Shown in pieces: positions 1-5,609 of a stretch of 5,609 nt of DNA. A program made the translations under genes and the position numbers. The DNA comes from an uncultured Lachnospiraceae bacterium. GTDB lineage: Bacteria; Bacillota; Clostridia; Lachnospirales; Lachnospiraceae. The notes beneath the pieces are model-generated. The model was given only the letters and a program-made list of their open reading frames with translations. It did not search any database and was not told the origin of the DNA. Positions within the stretch are counted from its first letter, which is position 1. Each line of letters begins with the position of its first letter. Location of the stretch: the NCBI GenBank assembly GCA_949346185.1, contig CASGVX010000149.1, forward strand, positions 1-5,609. Direction: 5' to 3'.

Positions 1-2
1 GT

Positions 3-71
3 ACTACTATAGAAGGGAGATGCATCATGGACGTGAGCAGGCAGGACGTTTTATATCAAATGCATGCCTGA
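3..71 (+). CDS. Possible 3' end of an upstream gene (unidentified)
   Basis: Reading from base 3, the frame is open for 22 codons and ends at a TGA at 69-71, 32 bases before the pseI start. That spacing is normal for consecutive genes in an operon. The peptide (ending DVLYQMHA) is not one I recognise, and 22 codons are too few to assign a family. By context it could be the end of another Pse-pathway gene. The competing reading is that these bases are simply a leader, since the frame starting at base 2 is also open and runs into pseI. Only the open frame and spacing are seen; the rest is inference. Confidence 0.3.
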   Translation, partial: TTIEGRCIMDVSRQDVLYQMHA

Positions 72-103
72 AGGAAGGACGTTTGCTAAGGGAGAGGAAG
101 AAA

Positions 104-1174
104 ATGAGAGAGGTTGCGATTGATGGAAGGAAGATTGGCATGGGGCATCCGGCATATATCATAGCGGAAATGTCTGCCAATCATCTGCAGGATTTGGGAA
201 GGGCGAAGGACATTATCCGGGCGGCTAGGGAGTCTGGCGCAGATGCGGTGAAGTTGCAGACCTACCGCCCGGATACCCTGACCCTTGATGTGCGGGGAGA
301 GGAATTTCTGGCCACCCCGGGCAGCCCTTGGGACGGGATGAATTTGTACGAACTCTATCAGACATCCTACACTCCTTGGGAGTGGCATGAGGAGCTCTTC
401 GGATATGCAAGGGAATTGGGGATCACCTGTTTTTCTACCCCCTTTGATTTGACAGCCGTAGATTTTCTCCATGGATTTGATTTGCCGGCATACAAGATTG
501 CCTCCTATGAGATCAATGACATTCCTCTGATACGGAGGGCGGCCAGAGAGGGAAAGCCCATGATTCTATCCACTGGCATCGCCGGCTTGGAGGATATTGT
601 CAGGGCTGTGGAAGCATGTCATAAGGAAGGGAATGAGCAGTTGATTTTGCTCAAATGCGTATCCGAGTATCCTACTCCCTATGAAGACCTGAATCTTAGG
701 ACGATGGGGAATATGGGGGAGGTGTTTGGGTGCCTCGTGGGGCTGTCGGACCATTCCTTGGGAAACTGTGTTTCCATCGCTTCTGTGGCGCTGGGTGGAA
801 CGGTGATAGAAAAACATTTTACCCTGAGCCGGGAGGATGGCGGGCCGGATGCCATGTTTTCCATGGAGCCGGCGGAACTTGAGAGGCTGGTGTCCGACGT
901 GAGGAATACGGAGAAGGCCTTGGGTCAGGTGACCTATGAGTTGACGGACCGGCAGAAGAAGAGCAGGGAGCGTTCCCGCTCCCTCTATATTGCAAAAGAT
1001 ATCAGGAAGGGGGAAGCCTTTACTCGGGATAACGTGAAATCCATCAGGCCGGGGTATGGCTTGCACACGAAGCATTATGAGGAAATTCTTGGAAGACATG
1101 CCAGGGAGGATTTGAAAAAGGGAACGCCATTGAAGTGGAAATATATCGGGAATGAATCGTTGCAGACAACGTAG
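104..1174 (+). CDS. pseI: Pseudaminic acid synthase (NeuB/PseI family)
   Basis: The 356-residue product should condense phosphoenolpyruvate with 2,4-diacetamido-2,4,6-trideoxy-L-altrose to form pseudaminic acid in the cytoplasm. The N-terminal NeuB TIM barrel (about 1-275) shows AEMSANH (21-27), KLQTY (50-54), STPFD (111-115), KIAS (131-134), STG (156-158), GLSDHS (213-218) and EKHFT (236-240). His217 and His238 match the two metal-binding histidines of NeuB enzymes. A C-terminal SAF/antifreeze-like domain begins near SRSLY (291-295) and runs to about 348. The AEMSANH and PDTLTLD (56-62) wording favours PseI over NeuB (sialic acid) or LegI. The frame is open to base 2, with an in-frame ATG at 20. 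I chose the ATG at 104 because it follows GGAGAGGAAG (91-100) and because the family's N-terminus starts just before IGxxxPxxIIAE. It is the first complete gene of the operon here, with the ATP-grasp gene 59 bases downstream. NeuB/LegI is the only serious alternative. Confidence 0.93.
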   Translation: MREVAIDGRKIGMGHPAYIIAEMSANHLQDLGRAKDIIRAARESGADAVKLQTYRPDTLTLDVRGEEFLATPGSPWDGMNLYELYQTSYTPWEWHEELFGYARELGITCFSTPFDLTAVDFLHGFDLPAYKIASYEINDIPLIRRAAREGKPMILSTGIAGLEDIVRAVEACHKEGNEQLILLKCVSEYPTPYEDLNLRTMGNMGEVFGCLVGLSDHSLGNCVSIASVALGGTVIEKHFTLSREDGGPDAMFSMEPAELERLVSDVRNTEKALGQVTYELTDRQKKSRERSRSLYIAKDIRKGEAFTRDNVKSIRPGYGLHTKHYEEILGRHAREDLKKGTPLKWKYIGNESLQTT

Positions 1175-1186
1175 AAAGAGGAAGAG

Positions 1187-1237
1187 ATGTGTATCAATAG
1201 GGAATTTTTAGGTGATTTCTGGGGAGGGGTACAATGA
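1187..1237 (+). CDS. Possible 16-codon leader ORF overlapping the next start
   Basis: In the 59-base gap after pseI, an ATG at 1187 preceded by GAGGAAGAG (1178-1186) opens 16 codons. They end at a TGA (1235-1237) that overlaps the ATG of the ATP-grasp gene as ATGA. This geometry is typical of translational coupling, although the downstream gene also has its own strong site (GGGGAGGGG, 1221-1229). The peptide (MCINREFLGDFWGGVQ) has no recognisable motif. The SD-to-ATG distance is short, so the ORF could be fortuitous. Confidence 0.25.
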   Translation: MCINREFLGDFWGGVQ

Positions 1238-2196
1238 ATGTTCTGGTTTTGAGCGCCGGATCCAGCTGCCATCTGGTGAAATATTTCATGGAAGAGGATA
1301 TCTGGGGCAAGGTGGTGGCAACGGATTGCAGCAAGTATGCGCCAGCAATGTACTTATCTGATTCTTGCTATAGAGTGCCCCCGATTACGGATTCCCAATA
1401 TATCCCCAAAATATTGGAGATTTGCCAAAGAGAAGAGGTTGGCATGGTGCTGCCATTGCGGGAGGATGAATTGGAACTGATTGCAGAATGCCGGAAAGCG
1501 TTCCAAGAACAGGGCATTTTGGTGGCGGTATCCCATATAGAAGGTCTGCGGATTTGCCGGGATAAGTATTTGCTGTATCAGCATTTGAGGAAATGCGGCA
1601 TCCCCTGTGTCAGGACAATTGACCCGCAGGAGGAAAGAGAGGCATTGGAAAGCCTTTCCTTTCCCGTAATAGTAAAGCCAAGATATGGCTGCGGGAGCAT
1701 TGGCCTGCGGCAGATTGGCACTCGGGAGCAGCTGGAAGCGCATGAGGGCGATGGCGAGTCCATGGTGGTACAGTCCTGCATGGAGGGGGAGGAGTATGGC
1801 GTGGACGCATACGTTGATTTCCTCAGCGGTGAAGTGGTGTCGATTTTTGCAAAAAAGAAGATTTCCATGAGGGCCGGGAAGACAGAGAAATCCGTCTCCG
1901 TTCTGGAGGAGGAATTATTTTCTCTGACAAAGCAAACCGTGAAGAGTCTGGGGCTGTCCGGGCCTGTCGATATAGATATCTTTCAATGTGGAAACCACTA
2001 TGAGGTATTGGAGGTGAATCCCAGATTTGGCGGCGGATATTCCCATGCCCACGCCTGTGGCATCAATTTTCCCAAGATGCTGGGAGAAAATGCGGCAGGA
2101 AGGGAAAATCCGGTGGATATCGGGAATTACGCCCGGGGCGTGGTGGCGATGAAATACCGAGACGTGGTGGTGAAGAATGAAAAAGATTTGCTTTAA
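1234..2196 (+). CDS. ATP-grasp ligase of the Pse locus (CarB/PylC-like)
   Basis: The 320-residue protein has the standard ATP-grasp layout. A Rossmann-like pre-ATP-grasp domain (about 1-105) opens with MNVLVLSAGS. A lid and ATP-binding region follows, with DKYLLYQHL (110-118), VIVKPRYGCGSIG (145-157, Lys148 likely contacting ATP phosphates) and EYGVDAY (187-193). The metal-binding end includes PVDIDIF (244-250) and EVLEVNPRFGGG (257-268), with Glu260 and Asn262 as likely magnesium ligands. RAGKTEKSV (213-221) resembles the substrate-loop region of CarB/PylC-type enzymes. The family activates a carboxylate as acyl phosphate and joins it to an amine or other nucleophile; the substrates cannot be read from the sequence. 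Lying between pseI and pseG and overlapping pseG by 20 bases, it probably acts on the Pse sugar or a precursor, for example adding an amino acid or other acyl group to an amino position. The start is set by GGGGAGGGG four bases upstream of the ATG. Family assignment is firm; role is inferred. Confidence 0.88.
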   Translation: MNVLVLSAGSSCHLVKYFMEEDIWGKVVATDCSKYAPAMYLSDSCYRVPPITDSQYIPKILEICQREEVGMVLPLREDELELIAECRKAFQEQGILVAVSHIEGLRICRDKYLLYQHLRKCGIPCVRTIDPQEEREALESLSFPVIVKPRYGCGSIGLRQIGTREQLEAHEGDGESMVVQSCMEGEEYGVDAYVDFLSGEVVSIFAKKKISMRAGKTEKSVSVLEEELFSLTKQTVKSLGLSGPVDIDIFQCGNHYEVLEVNPRFGGGYSHAHACGINFPKMLGENAAGRENPVDIGNYARGVVAMKYRDVVVKNEKDLL

Positions 2197-3232
2197 AGTG
2201 GATGCTAATGGGACGATAGGCCAAGGGCATGTCATGCGCTGCCTCGCATTGGCGGCCATGCTTCATGACTGCTGGGAGGTGTCGTGTCATTTTATTGCAT
2301 CAGATCAGGATACGCTGGGATTTTTGGCGGAGACAGGCTATCCATGCCACTGCCTGAATATGGATTACAGAGATTATTCCGTGGGGGCGGCAGATGCCAC
2401 CCTTGCCTGCGTTAGGAAAATTGGTGCGGACATGATATTGGTGGACAGTTATGATGTGACAGACGCCTTTGTCTGCAGATTGCGGCAGGGGACGAAGGTG
2501 GCATGCTTTTGGTGCGGTGAGGACTATATTTCTGCCGATGCGATCATTAATTATAATATTGACCTTGAAAGGGAGAGGTATGAGCGTTCCTATGCTGGTG
2601 GGAAGACTAGACTTCTCTTGGGGGCGGATTATATTCCCTTGAGAGAGGAGTTTCGTAGGGAGGCCGTGGGGAAGGTGGCAGAGGAGGTGCGCTCTGTCTT
2701 GGTTTTGACTGGCGGAAGCGACAATCGGGAGTTTCTAGAAGATTTCGTAGTGCATCTGCAGCATTATAGATGGTGCCAGAGAATGAGATTTACATGCATT
2801 ATGGGAAAATATTGCCAATCTGACATGGGCATTTCAGGGGAGGATTCTCATTCCCTTCCCAGCCATGTCCGTCTCATCCCCCATGTATCGGACGTGCTCT
2901 CGGTCATCAAGGAGCATGATCTGGTTCTCTCTGCCGGAGGAACCACTGTCTATGAACTTTGTGCCATCGGCATGCCCGCCGTGATATTTTCTATTGCGGA
3001 TAATCAGGTGGGAGAGGCAGAATACATGAGCGGGAACGGCATCATGCCTTATGCCGGGGACAGCAGGGAGCCGGGATTTTGGGACAGGCTGTTTCGGATG
3101 CTGGAGGAGATGGTGCTTGACCGATCAAAGAGGGAGCGCGTTGCCAAGAAAATGTCCGGTCTGGTAGATGGAAAGGGCGCTGAGAGGATAGGGAAGGAAT
3201 TGATGAAACTGATGGCTGAAGAAGCAGAATAG
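2177..3232 (+). CDS. pseG: UDP-2,4-diacetamido-2,4,6-trideoxy-beta-L-altropyranose hydrolase
   Basis: The 351-residue protein should remove UDP from UDP-2,4-diacetamido-2,4,6-trideoxy-L-altrose, giving the free sugar used by PseI. It has the two-lobe GT-B fold of this MurG-related family. The N-lobe signature GQGHVMRCLALA (15-26) contains His18, matching the catalytic histidine known near residue 17 in PseG. ILVDSYDV (87-94) follows, and the conserved LLGADYIPLREEF (147-159) introduces the second lobe. LVLTGGSDN (175-183), LSAGGTTVYELCAIG (251-265) and ADNQ (274-277) form the nucleotide-binding C-lobe. About 350 residues is normal to slightly long for the family. The start lies inside the ATP-grasp gene, in another frame, behind only a weak GGTGGTGAAG, so translation is probably coupled to the gene before it. 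No acetyltransferase domain (PseH) is fused, although such fusions occur elsewhere. Confidence 0.92.
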   Translation: MKKICFKVDANGTIGQGHVMRCLALAAMLHDCWEVSCHFIASDQDTLGFLAETGYPCHCLNMDYRDYSVGAADATLACVRKIGADMILVDSYDVTDAFVCRLRQGTKVACFWCGEDYISADAIINYNIDLERERYERSYAGGKTRLLLGADYIPLREEFRREAVGKVAEEVRSVLVLTGGSDNREFLEDFVVHLQHYRWCQRMRFTCIMGKYCQSDMGISGEDSHSLPSHVRLIPHVSDVLSVIKEHDLVLSAGGTTVYELCAIGMPAVIFSIADNQVGEAEYMSGNGIMPYAGDSREPGFWDRLFRMLEEMVLDRSKRERVAKKMSGLVDGKGAERIGKELMKLMAEEAE

Positions 3233-3249
3233 AAAGAGAGGAAGAACAG

Positions 3250-3925
3250 ATGGAGGATAGGGAATTTGAATTTACGAAGAAGTTCTGGGCGGAGGAGATA
3301 CTCAGGGGAAATCTGATTTGGCCTGATGGGAATGTGATTCGCTTTGCGAAGAGGAATTTTAAGCCTGACCGCTCATGCACCGTGCTGGACTATGGCTGCG
3401 GCGGGGGGAGAAATTCCATTGCGCTGGCCATGGAGGGCTTTTCCTGCATTGCCATGGATTACAATGCAGAGGCGCTGGAGGTGGTGAGACGGAAAATGTC
3501 TGAGAGGGGAATTACTAATATTCGATTAATACAGAATGAGGGGTTCGAAGTGCCCGTAGAGGAGGGGTCCGTGGATGCCATCGTGGCAAGCGGGAGCCTT
3601 TTTTACAACCGTGCCAGCGACATAGAAAAGATCTTGTCTAATATGAGGAAGTGCTTGAAGGATCAAGGGCTTATGTGGGCAGACTGGAGAAGCAAGTCCG
3701 ATTCCCTTTTTCGGAAAGGTGAGTATCTGGAGGAGGGGCTATACAAGCTGCAGAATGGCACGAAGAGGGAAGGGTGCTGCTACTTCTTCGGGGGAAGCGG
3801 AGGAGATTGAAGAAATGTATCGTCATGCCGGGCTGAAGGTGAAATCTTTGGATTCCTATGAATATACGGAGAATAATGGGAACATCCGGTGCTCTTATTT
3901 CCATGTGGTGGCGCAGAGGGATTAG
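3250..3925 (+). pseudogene. Class I SAM-dependent methyltransferase, frameshifted
   Basis: Translation starts at 3250 behind GAGAGGAAG, 17 bases after pseG. The SAM-binding motif I, VLDYGCGGGRN, is at 45-55, the acidic end of strand 2 is Asp70, and SVDAIVASGSLFY (107-119) and GLMWADWRS (140-148) follow as later core strands. At codon 181 the frame meets five Gs (3790-3794) and terminates after 186 residues at 3810. Removing one G restores GEAEEIEEMYRHAGLKV and a frame that runs to the TAG at 3923-3925. The repaired protein would be 224 residues, a usual size, and would keep the typical FF...EEIEEMY...AGL ending of this fold. As written, the last roughly 44 residues, including the final beta strands of the core fold, are lost. 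The cause may be a real mutation, a slippage site or a base-calling error. The substrate is unknown; position at the end of a Pse operon suggests O- or N-methylation of the sugar or its substituent. Confidence 0.82.
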
Positions 3926-3947
3926 AGCTCTATATTGAAAATGCGGA

Positions 3948-3975
3948 TTGCATTGCAGAAGAATCATGTTATAAT
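3948..3975 (+). promoter_or_regulatory. Sigma-A type promoter with extended -10, upstream of lysA
   Basis: TTGCAT (3948-3953) and TATAAT (3970-3975) are separated by 16 bases, and TGT directly precedes the TATAAT, giving an extended -10. Transcription would start around 3981-3984, about 58 bases before the lysA ATG. The -10 hexamer lies in the left arm of a long dyad (3959-3997), so a repressor could bind there or a hairpin could form near the transcript's 5' end. Confidence 0.6.
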
Positions 3976-3997
3976 GATAGATTGTAACATGATTTTT
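3959..3997 (+). terminator. Long AT-rich hairpin with T-runs; likely end of the Pse operon
   Basis: The arms 3959-3975 and 3981-3997 pair over 17 positions around a five-base loop (GATAG). The core AATCATGTTA / TAACATGATT is perfect, and only two positions need G-U pairing. The right arm ends in TTTTT, followed by CATTTTT, giving the U-rich tail expected of an intrinsic terminator. The stem is poor in GC, which is atypical of strong terminators, and the same bases contain the lysA -10. It may therefore be a terminator for the upstream operon, an operator dyad, or both. Confidence 0.5.
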
Positions 3998-4040
3998 CAT
4001 TTTTAAATACTTGTAATTGATAGAGGAAAGGAAGAGACCC

Positions 4041-5309
4041 ATGAAAAAGACACCATTTGTGACCAGAGAACAGATAGCGGAGATAGCGGAGGCTTATCCC
4101 ACCCCCTTTCACATATATGACGAGAAAGGGATTCGGGAGAATGCCAGAAGGCTGAGAGAGGCATTCTCATGGAATAAAGGGTTTCGGGAGTACTTTGCCG
4201 TGAAGGCCACCCCAAATCCCTATATATTGAAGGTATTGCAGGAGGAGGGCTGCGGCGTGGACTGCTCTTCCATGACGGAATTGATGCTGTCCCAGGCGTG
4301 CGGCTTTGCCGGGACGGATATCATGTTTTCCTCCAACGATACTCCGGCGGAGGAGTTTCGCAGGGCCAAGGAACTGGGGGCGTATATTAATCTGGATGAT
4401 ATCACTCATATTGATTTTCTGAAGGAGGAGGCAGGGATTCCCGAGACCGTATTCTGTCGGTTCAATCCCGGCGGGGTATTCCAGATGGGGACGGATATCA
4501 TGGACAACCCCGGGGATGCGAAATACGGCATGCCGGAGGATCAGATGATCCAGGCGTTCCGCCGGCTGAAGGAGCTGGGGGCAAAGCGTTTCGGCATTCA
4601 TTCCTTTCTGGCATCCAATACGGTGACCAATGATTATTACCCAACGCTGGCGGGAATCCTCTTTGAACTGGCGGTGAGAATCAAGGAGGCGGCCGGCGTG
4701 GATATTGCCTTTATCAACCTTTCCGGCGGGGTGGGCGTTGCCTATCAGCCTGACCAAGAGCCCAATGACATAGCTGTAATCGGCGAGGGCGTGCGGAAGA
4801 AGTTTGAGGATATCATGGTGCCGGCGGGACTGGGAGAGGTGTCTATCTTTACGGAATTGGGTAGGTTCATGCTGGCTCCCTATGGCGGCTTGGTGACGAA
4901 GGCCATCCATGAGAAGCACATTCATAAAGAATACATTGGCGTGGATGCCTGCGCTGTCAATCTGATGCGTCCGGCAATGTACGGGGCATATCATCATATT
5001 ACCGTGCTGGGGAAGGAGGATGCCCCCTGCGACCACAAATATGACGTGGTGGGTTCCCTCTGCGAAAATAACGATAAATTTGCCATCGACCGCATGCTCC
5101 CCGAAATCGAGAAGGGGGATTACCTCTTCATTCACGATGCCGGAGCCCATGGGTTCGCCATGGGATATAATTACAATGGAAGGCTTAAGTCGGCAGAACT
5201 CCTTCTGAAGGAAGATGGGGGCGTGGAACTCATCCGCCGGGCAGAGACGGCGAGGGATTATTTTGCCACTTTTGATTTTTCCGATATATTGAAGGATATG
5301 GAGTGGTAA
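4041..5309 (+). CDS. lysA: Diaminopimelate decarboxylase
   Basis: The 422-residue, fold-type III PLP enzyme should decarboxylate meso-diaminopimelate to L-lysine, the last step of lysine synthesis, in the cytoplasm. The alanine-racemase-like barrel opens with YPTPFHIYDE (19-28) and carries the PLP lysine in FAVKATPNP (52-60, Lys55). His187 in GIHSFLAS, the phosphate-binding SGGVG (228-232) and ELGR (272-275) follow. The C-terminal beta domain has CENNDKFA (341-348), whose Cys341 matches the residue donated across the dimer interface, and GYNYNG (375-380). Canonical HIGS reads FLAS and EPGR reads ELGR; from memory these variants are shared by the clostridial branch, so I do not take them as loss of function. 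An in-frame ATG at 4017 has no ribosome site; the ATG at 4041 follows GAGGAAAGG (4023-4031). The gene follows its own promoter and a probable terminator, so it is likely transcribed apart from the Pse genes. Other decarboxylases of this fold (ornithine/arginine, carboxynorspermidine) fit less well. Confidence 0.9.
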   Translation: MKKTPFVTREQIAEIAEAYPTPFHIYDEKGIRENARRLREAFSWNKGFREYFAVKATPNPYILKVLQEEGCGVDCSSMTELMLSQACGFAGTDIMFSSNDTPAEEFRRAKELGAYINLDDITHIDFLKEEAGIPETVFCRFNPGGVFQMGTDIMDNPGDAKYGMPEDQMIQAFRRLKELGAKRFGIHSFLASNTVTNDYYPTLAGILFELAVRIKEAAGVDIAFINLSGGVGVAYQPDQEPNDIAVIGEGVRKKFEDIMVPAGLGEVSIFTELGRFMLAPYGGLVTKAIHEKHIHKEYIGVDACAVNLMRPAMYGAYHHITVLGKEDAPCDHKYDVVGSLCENNDKFAIDRMLPEIEKGDYLFIHDAGAHGFAMGYNYNGRLKSAELLLKEDGGVELIRRAETARDYFATFDFSDILKDMEW

Positions 5310-5319
5310 ATGTGAGAAA

Positions 5320-5361
5320 GACTTCTAAAGGGCCATGCCGAAGGGCATTCGCCAAGAAGTC
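5320..5361 (+). other. Nested stem-loop just after lysA
   Basis: GACTTCT (5320-5326) pairs with AGAAGTC (5355-5361), and inside it ATGCC (5335-5339) pairs with GGCAT (5344-5348) around a GAAG loop. It starts 10 bases after the lysA stop. No T-run follows, so it is not a standard intrinsic terminator. It may protect the lysA transcript's 3' end or help slow polymerase. Confidence 0.35.
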
Positions 5362-5375
5362 CTATGACAGCGAAA

Positions 5376-5416
5376 ATGCAAGGGAAGAATGCAAAATCGA
5401 CATTCTTCCCTTGCAT
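5376..5416. repeat. 16-bp perfect inverted repeat between lysA and the glycosyltransferase
   Basis: ATGCAAGGGAAGAATG (5376-5391) and CATTCTTCCCTTGCAT (5401-5416) are exact reverse complements around a nine-base loop. A perfect 16-bp stem is very unlikely by chance. On the + strand CTTCGGAAG follows, not a T-run; on the - strand the stem is followed by TTTTCG, a short T-run. It could be a transcription terminator (weakly bidirectional), an RNA-stability element or a protein-binding dyad. The rest of 5310-5474 shows no gene and no convincing promoter. Confidence 0.6.
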
Positions 5417-5474
5417 CTTCGGAAGTGATACCAAAATAAGATAGAAGTGGTGGGAAAATGAATGGAGAGATAGA

Positions 5475-5594
5475 ATGAATGAGAAGAAGATTAGCGTCAT
5501 TGTCCCCTGCTACAATGTGTCCGAATTTATCCACCGCTGCGTGGAATCTCTGGTGAATCAGACGATTGGGCACCGATCCAGATGGCCAATATAA
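5475..5594 (+). pseudogene. Family 2 glycosyltransferase, 5' fragment only
   Basis: An ATG at 5475 behind GGAGAG (5464-5469, five bases of spacing) opens with KKISVIVPCYNVSEF (4-18) and RCVESLVNQT (21-30), the unmistakable first strand and helix of a GT-A family 2 glycosyltransferase (UDP-sugar-binding N-terminus). The family then expects a strand ending in VDD, but after about residue 32 (base 5570) the sequence no longer fits. The frame runs HRSRWPI and stops at TAA 5592-5594, after 39 residues. No single-base correction restores a family-like sequence: the next frame reads GTDPDGQYKAEYPG to the window end, which is open but not GT2-like. A junction (inserted element, deletion or assembly break) near 5570 is likelier than a simple frameshift. 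The gene would presumably have acted in surface-glycan assembly. Confidence 0.65.
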
Positions 5595-5609
5595 AGCTGA
5601 ATATCCGGG

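Noticed and set aside
43..84. Direct repeat AGGACGTTT at 43-51 and 76-84, with a partial copy GGACGT at 29-34
   Set aside because: Short, irregularly spaced and in purine-rich pre-gene sequence; too weak to call an operator array or CRISPR-like repeat.
20..103. N-terminal extension of pseI from the ATG at 20
   Set aside because: The GGGAG at 15-19 abuts the ATG, the 28 extra residues do not resemble the NeuB family, and the ATG at 104 has a well-placed ribosome site.
566..1099. 177-residue open frame on the - strand across pseI
   Set aside because: It lies opposite conserved PseI motifs and shows no recognisable domain; treated as a shadow.
3719..3925. Separate 68-residue gene starting inside the methyltransferase
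   Set aside because: Its first 24 residues are an out-of-frame reading of the methyltransferase, while the rest matches the missing C-terminus; it is the second half of the frameshifted gene.
4167..5150. 327-residue open frame on the - strand across lysA
   Set aside because: It is fully antisense to a strongly recognisable gene, has no family-like motifs and no supporting ribosome site that I can see; it is a shadow of lysA codon usage.
5411..5442. Possible promoter TTGCAT / TAAGAT before the glycosyltransferase
   Set aside because: The spacing is about 20 bases, the -10 is poor, and the -35 lies in the right arm of the 16-bp stem; not supported.
5458..5478. Six-codon ORF ending across the glycosyltransferase start
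   Set aside because: It repeats the ATGA overlap seen before the ligase, but six codons with a weak ribosome site is easily chance.

Overview
The window reads as a bacterial surface-glycan locus, most likely from a Clostridia-type Firmicute (Lachnospiraceae would fit). The reasons are tight polycistronic packing on one strand, strong purine-rich ribosome binding sites (GGAGAGGAAG, GGGGAGGGG, GGAAAGG), a TATAAT-type promoter with an extended -10, base composition near half GC by eye, and a diaminopimelate decarboxylase of the sequence type I associate with Clostridia. All supported genes are on the + strand.

Bases 1-3925 hold the distal part of a pseudaminic acid (Pse) operon. It contains pseI (Pse synthase, 104-1174), an ATP-grasp ligase (1234-2196), pseG (UDP-sugar hydrolase, 2177-3232, overlapping the ligase by 20 bases) and a class I SAM-dependent methyltransferase (3250-3925) whose reading frame is broken by one extra G in a five-G run. 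Bases 3-71 may be the tail of an upstream gene. PseG frees the 2,4-diacetamido-trideoxy-altrose from UDP and PseI condenses it with phosphoenolpyruvate to make Pse. PseB, PseC, PseH and PseF are not in the window and may lie upstream. The ATP-grasp ligase and methyltransferase are not part of the core pathway. Their position suggests that the nonulosonic acid carries an amide-linked, possibly methylated substituent.

Bases 3926-4040 hold a strong promoter-like sequence that lies inside a long AT-rich dyad followed by T-runs. This is probably a boundary between transcription units. lysA (diaminopimelate decarboxylase, 4041-5309) follows as a probable separate unit with a housekeeping role in lysine synthesis.

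Bases 5310-5474 carry two stem-loop structures and no gene. A GT-A family 2 glycosyltransferase then starts at 5475. It loses its family resemblance after about 32 codons and stops at 5594, so it is either truncated or disrupted by a junction near 5570.

The most interesting points are the ATP-grasp plus methyltransferase pair inside a Pse operon, the frameshift in the methyltransferase, the promoter/dyad overlap before lysA, and the broken glycosyltransferase at the right edge.
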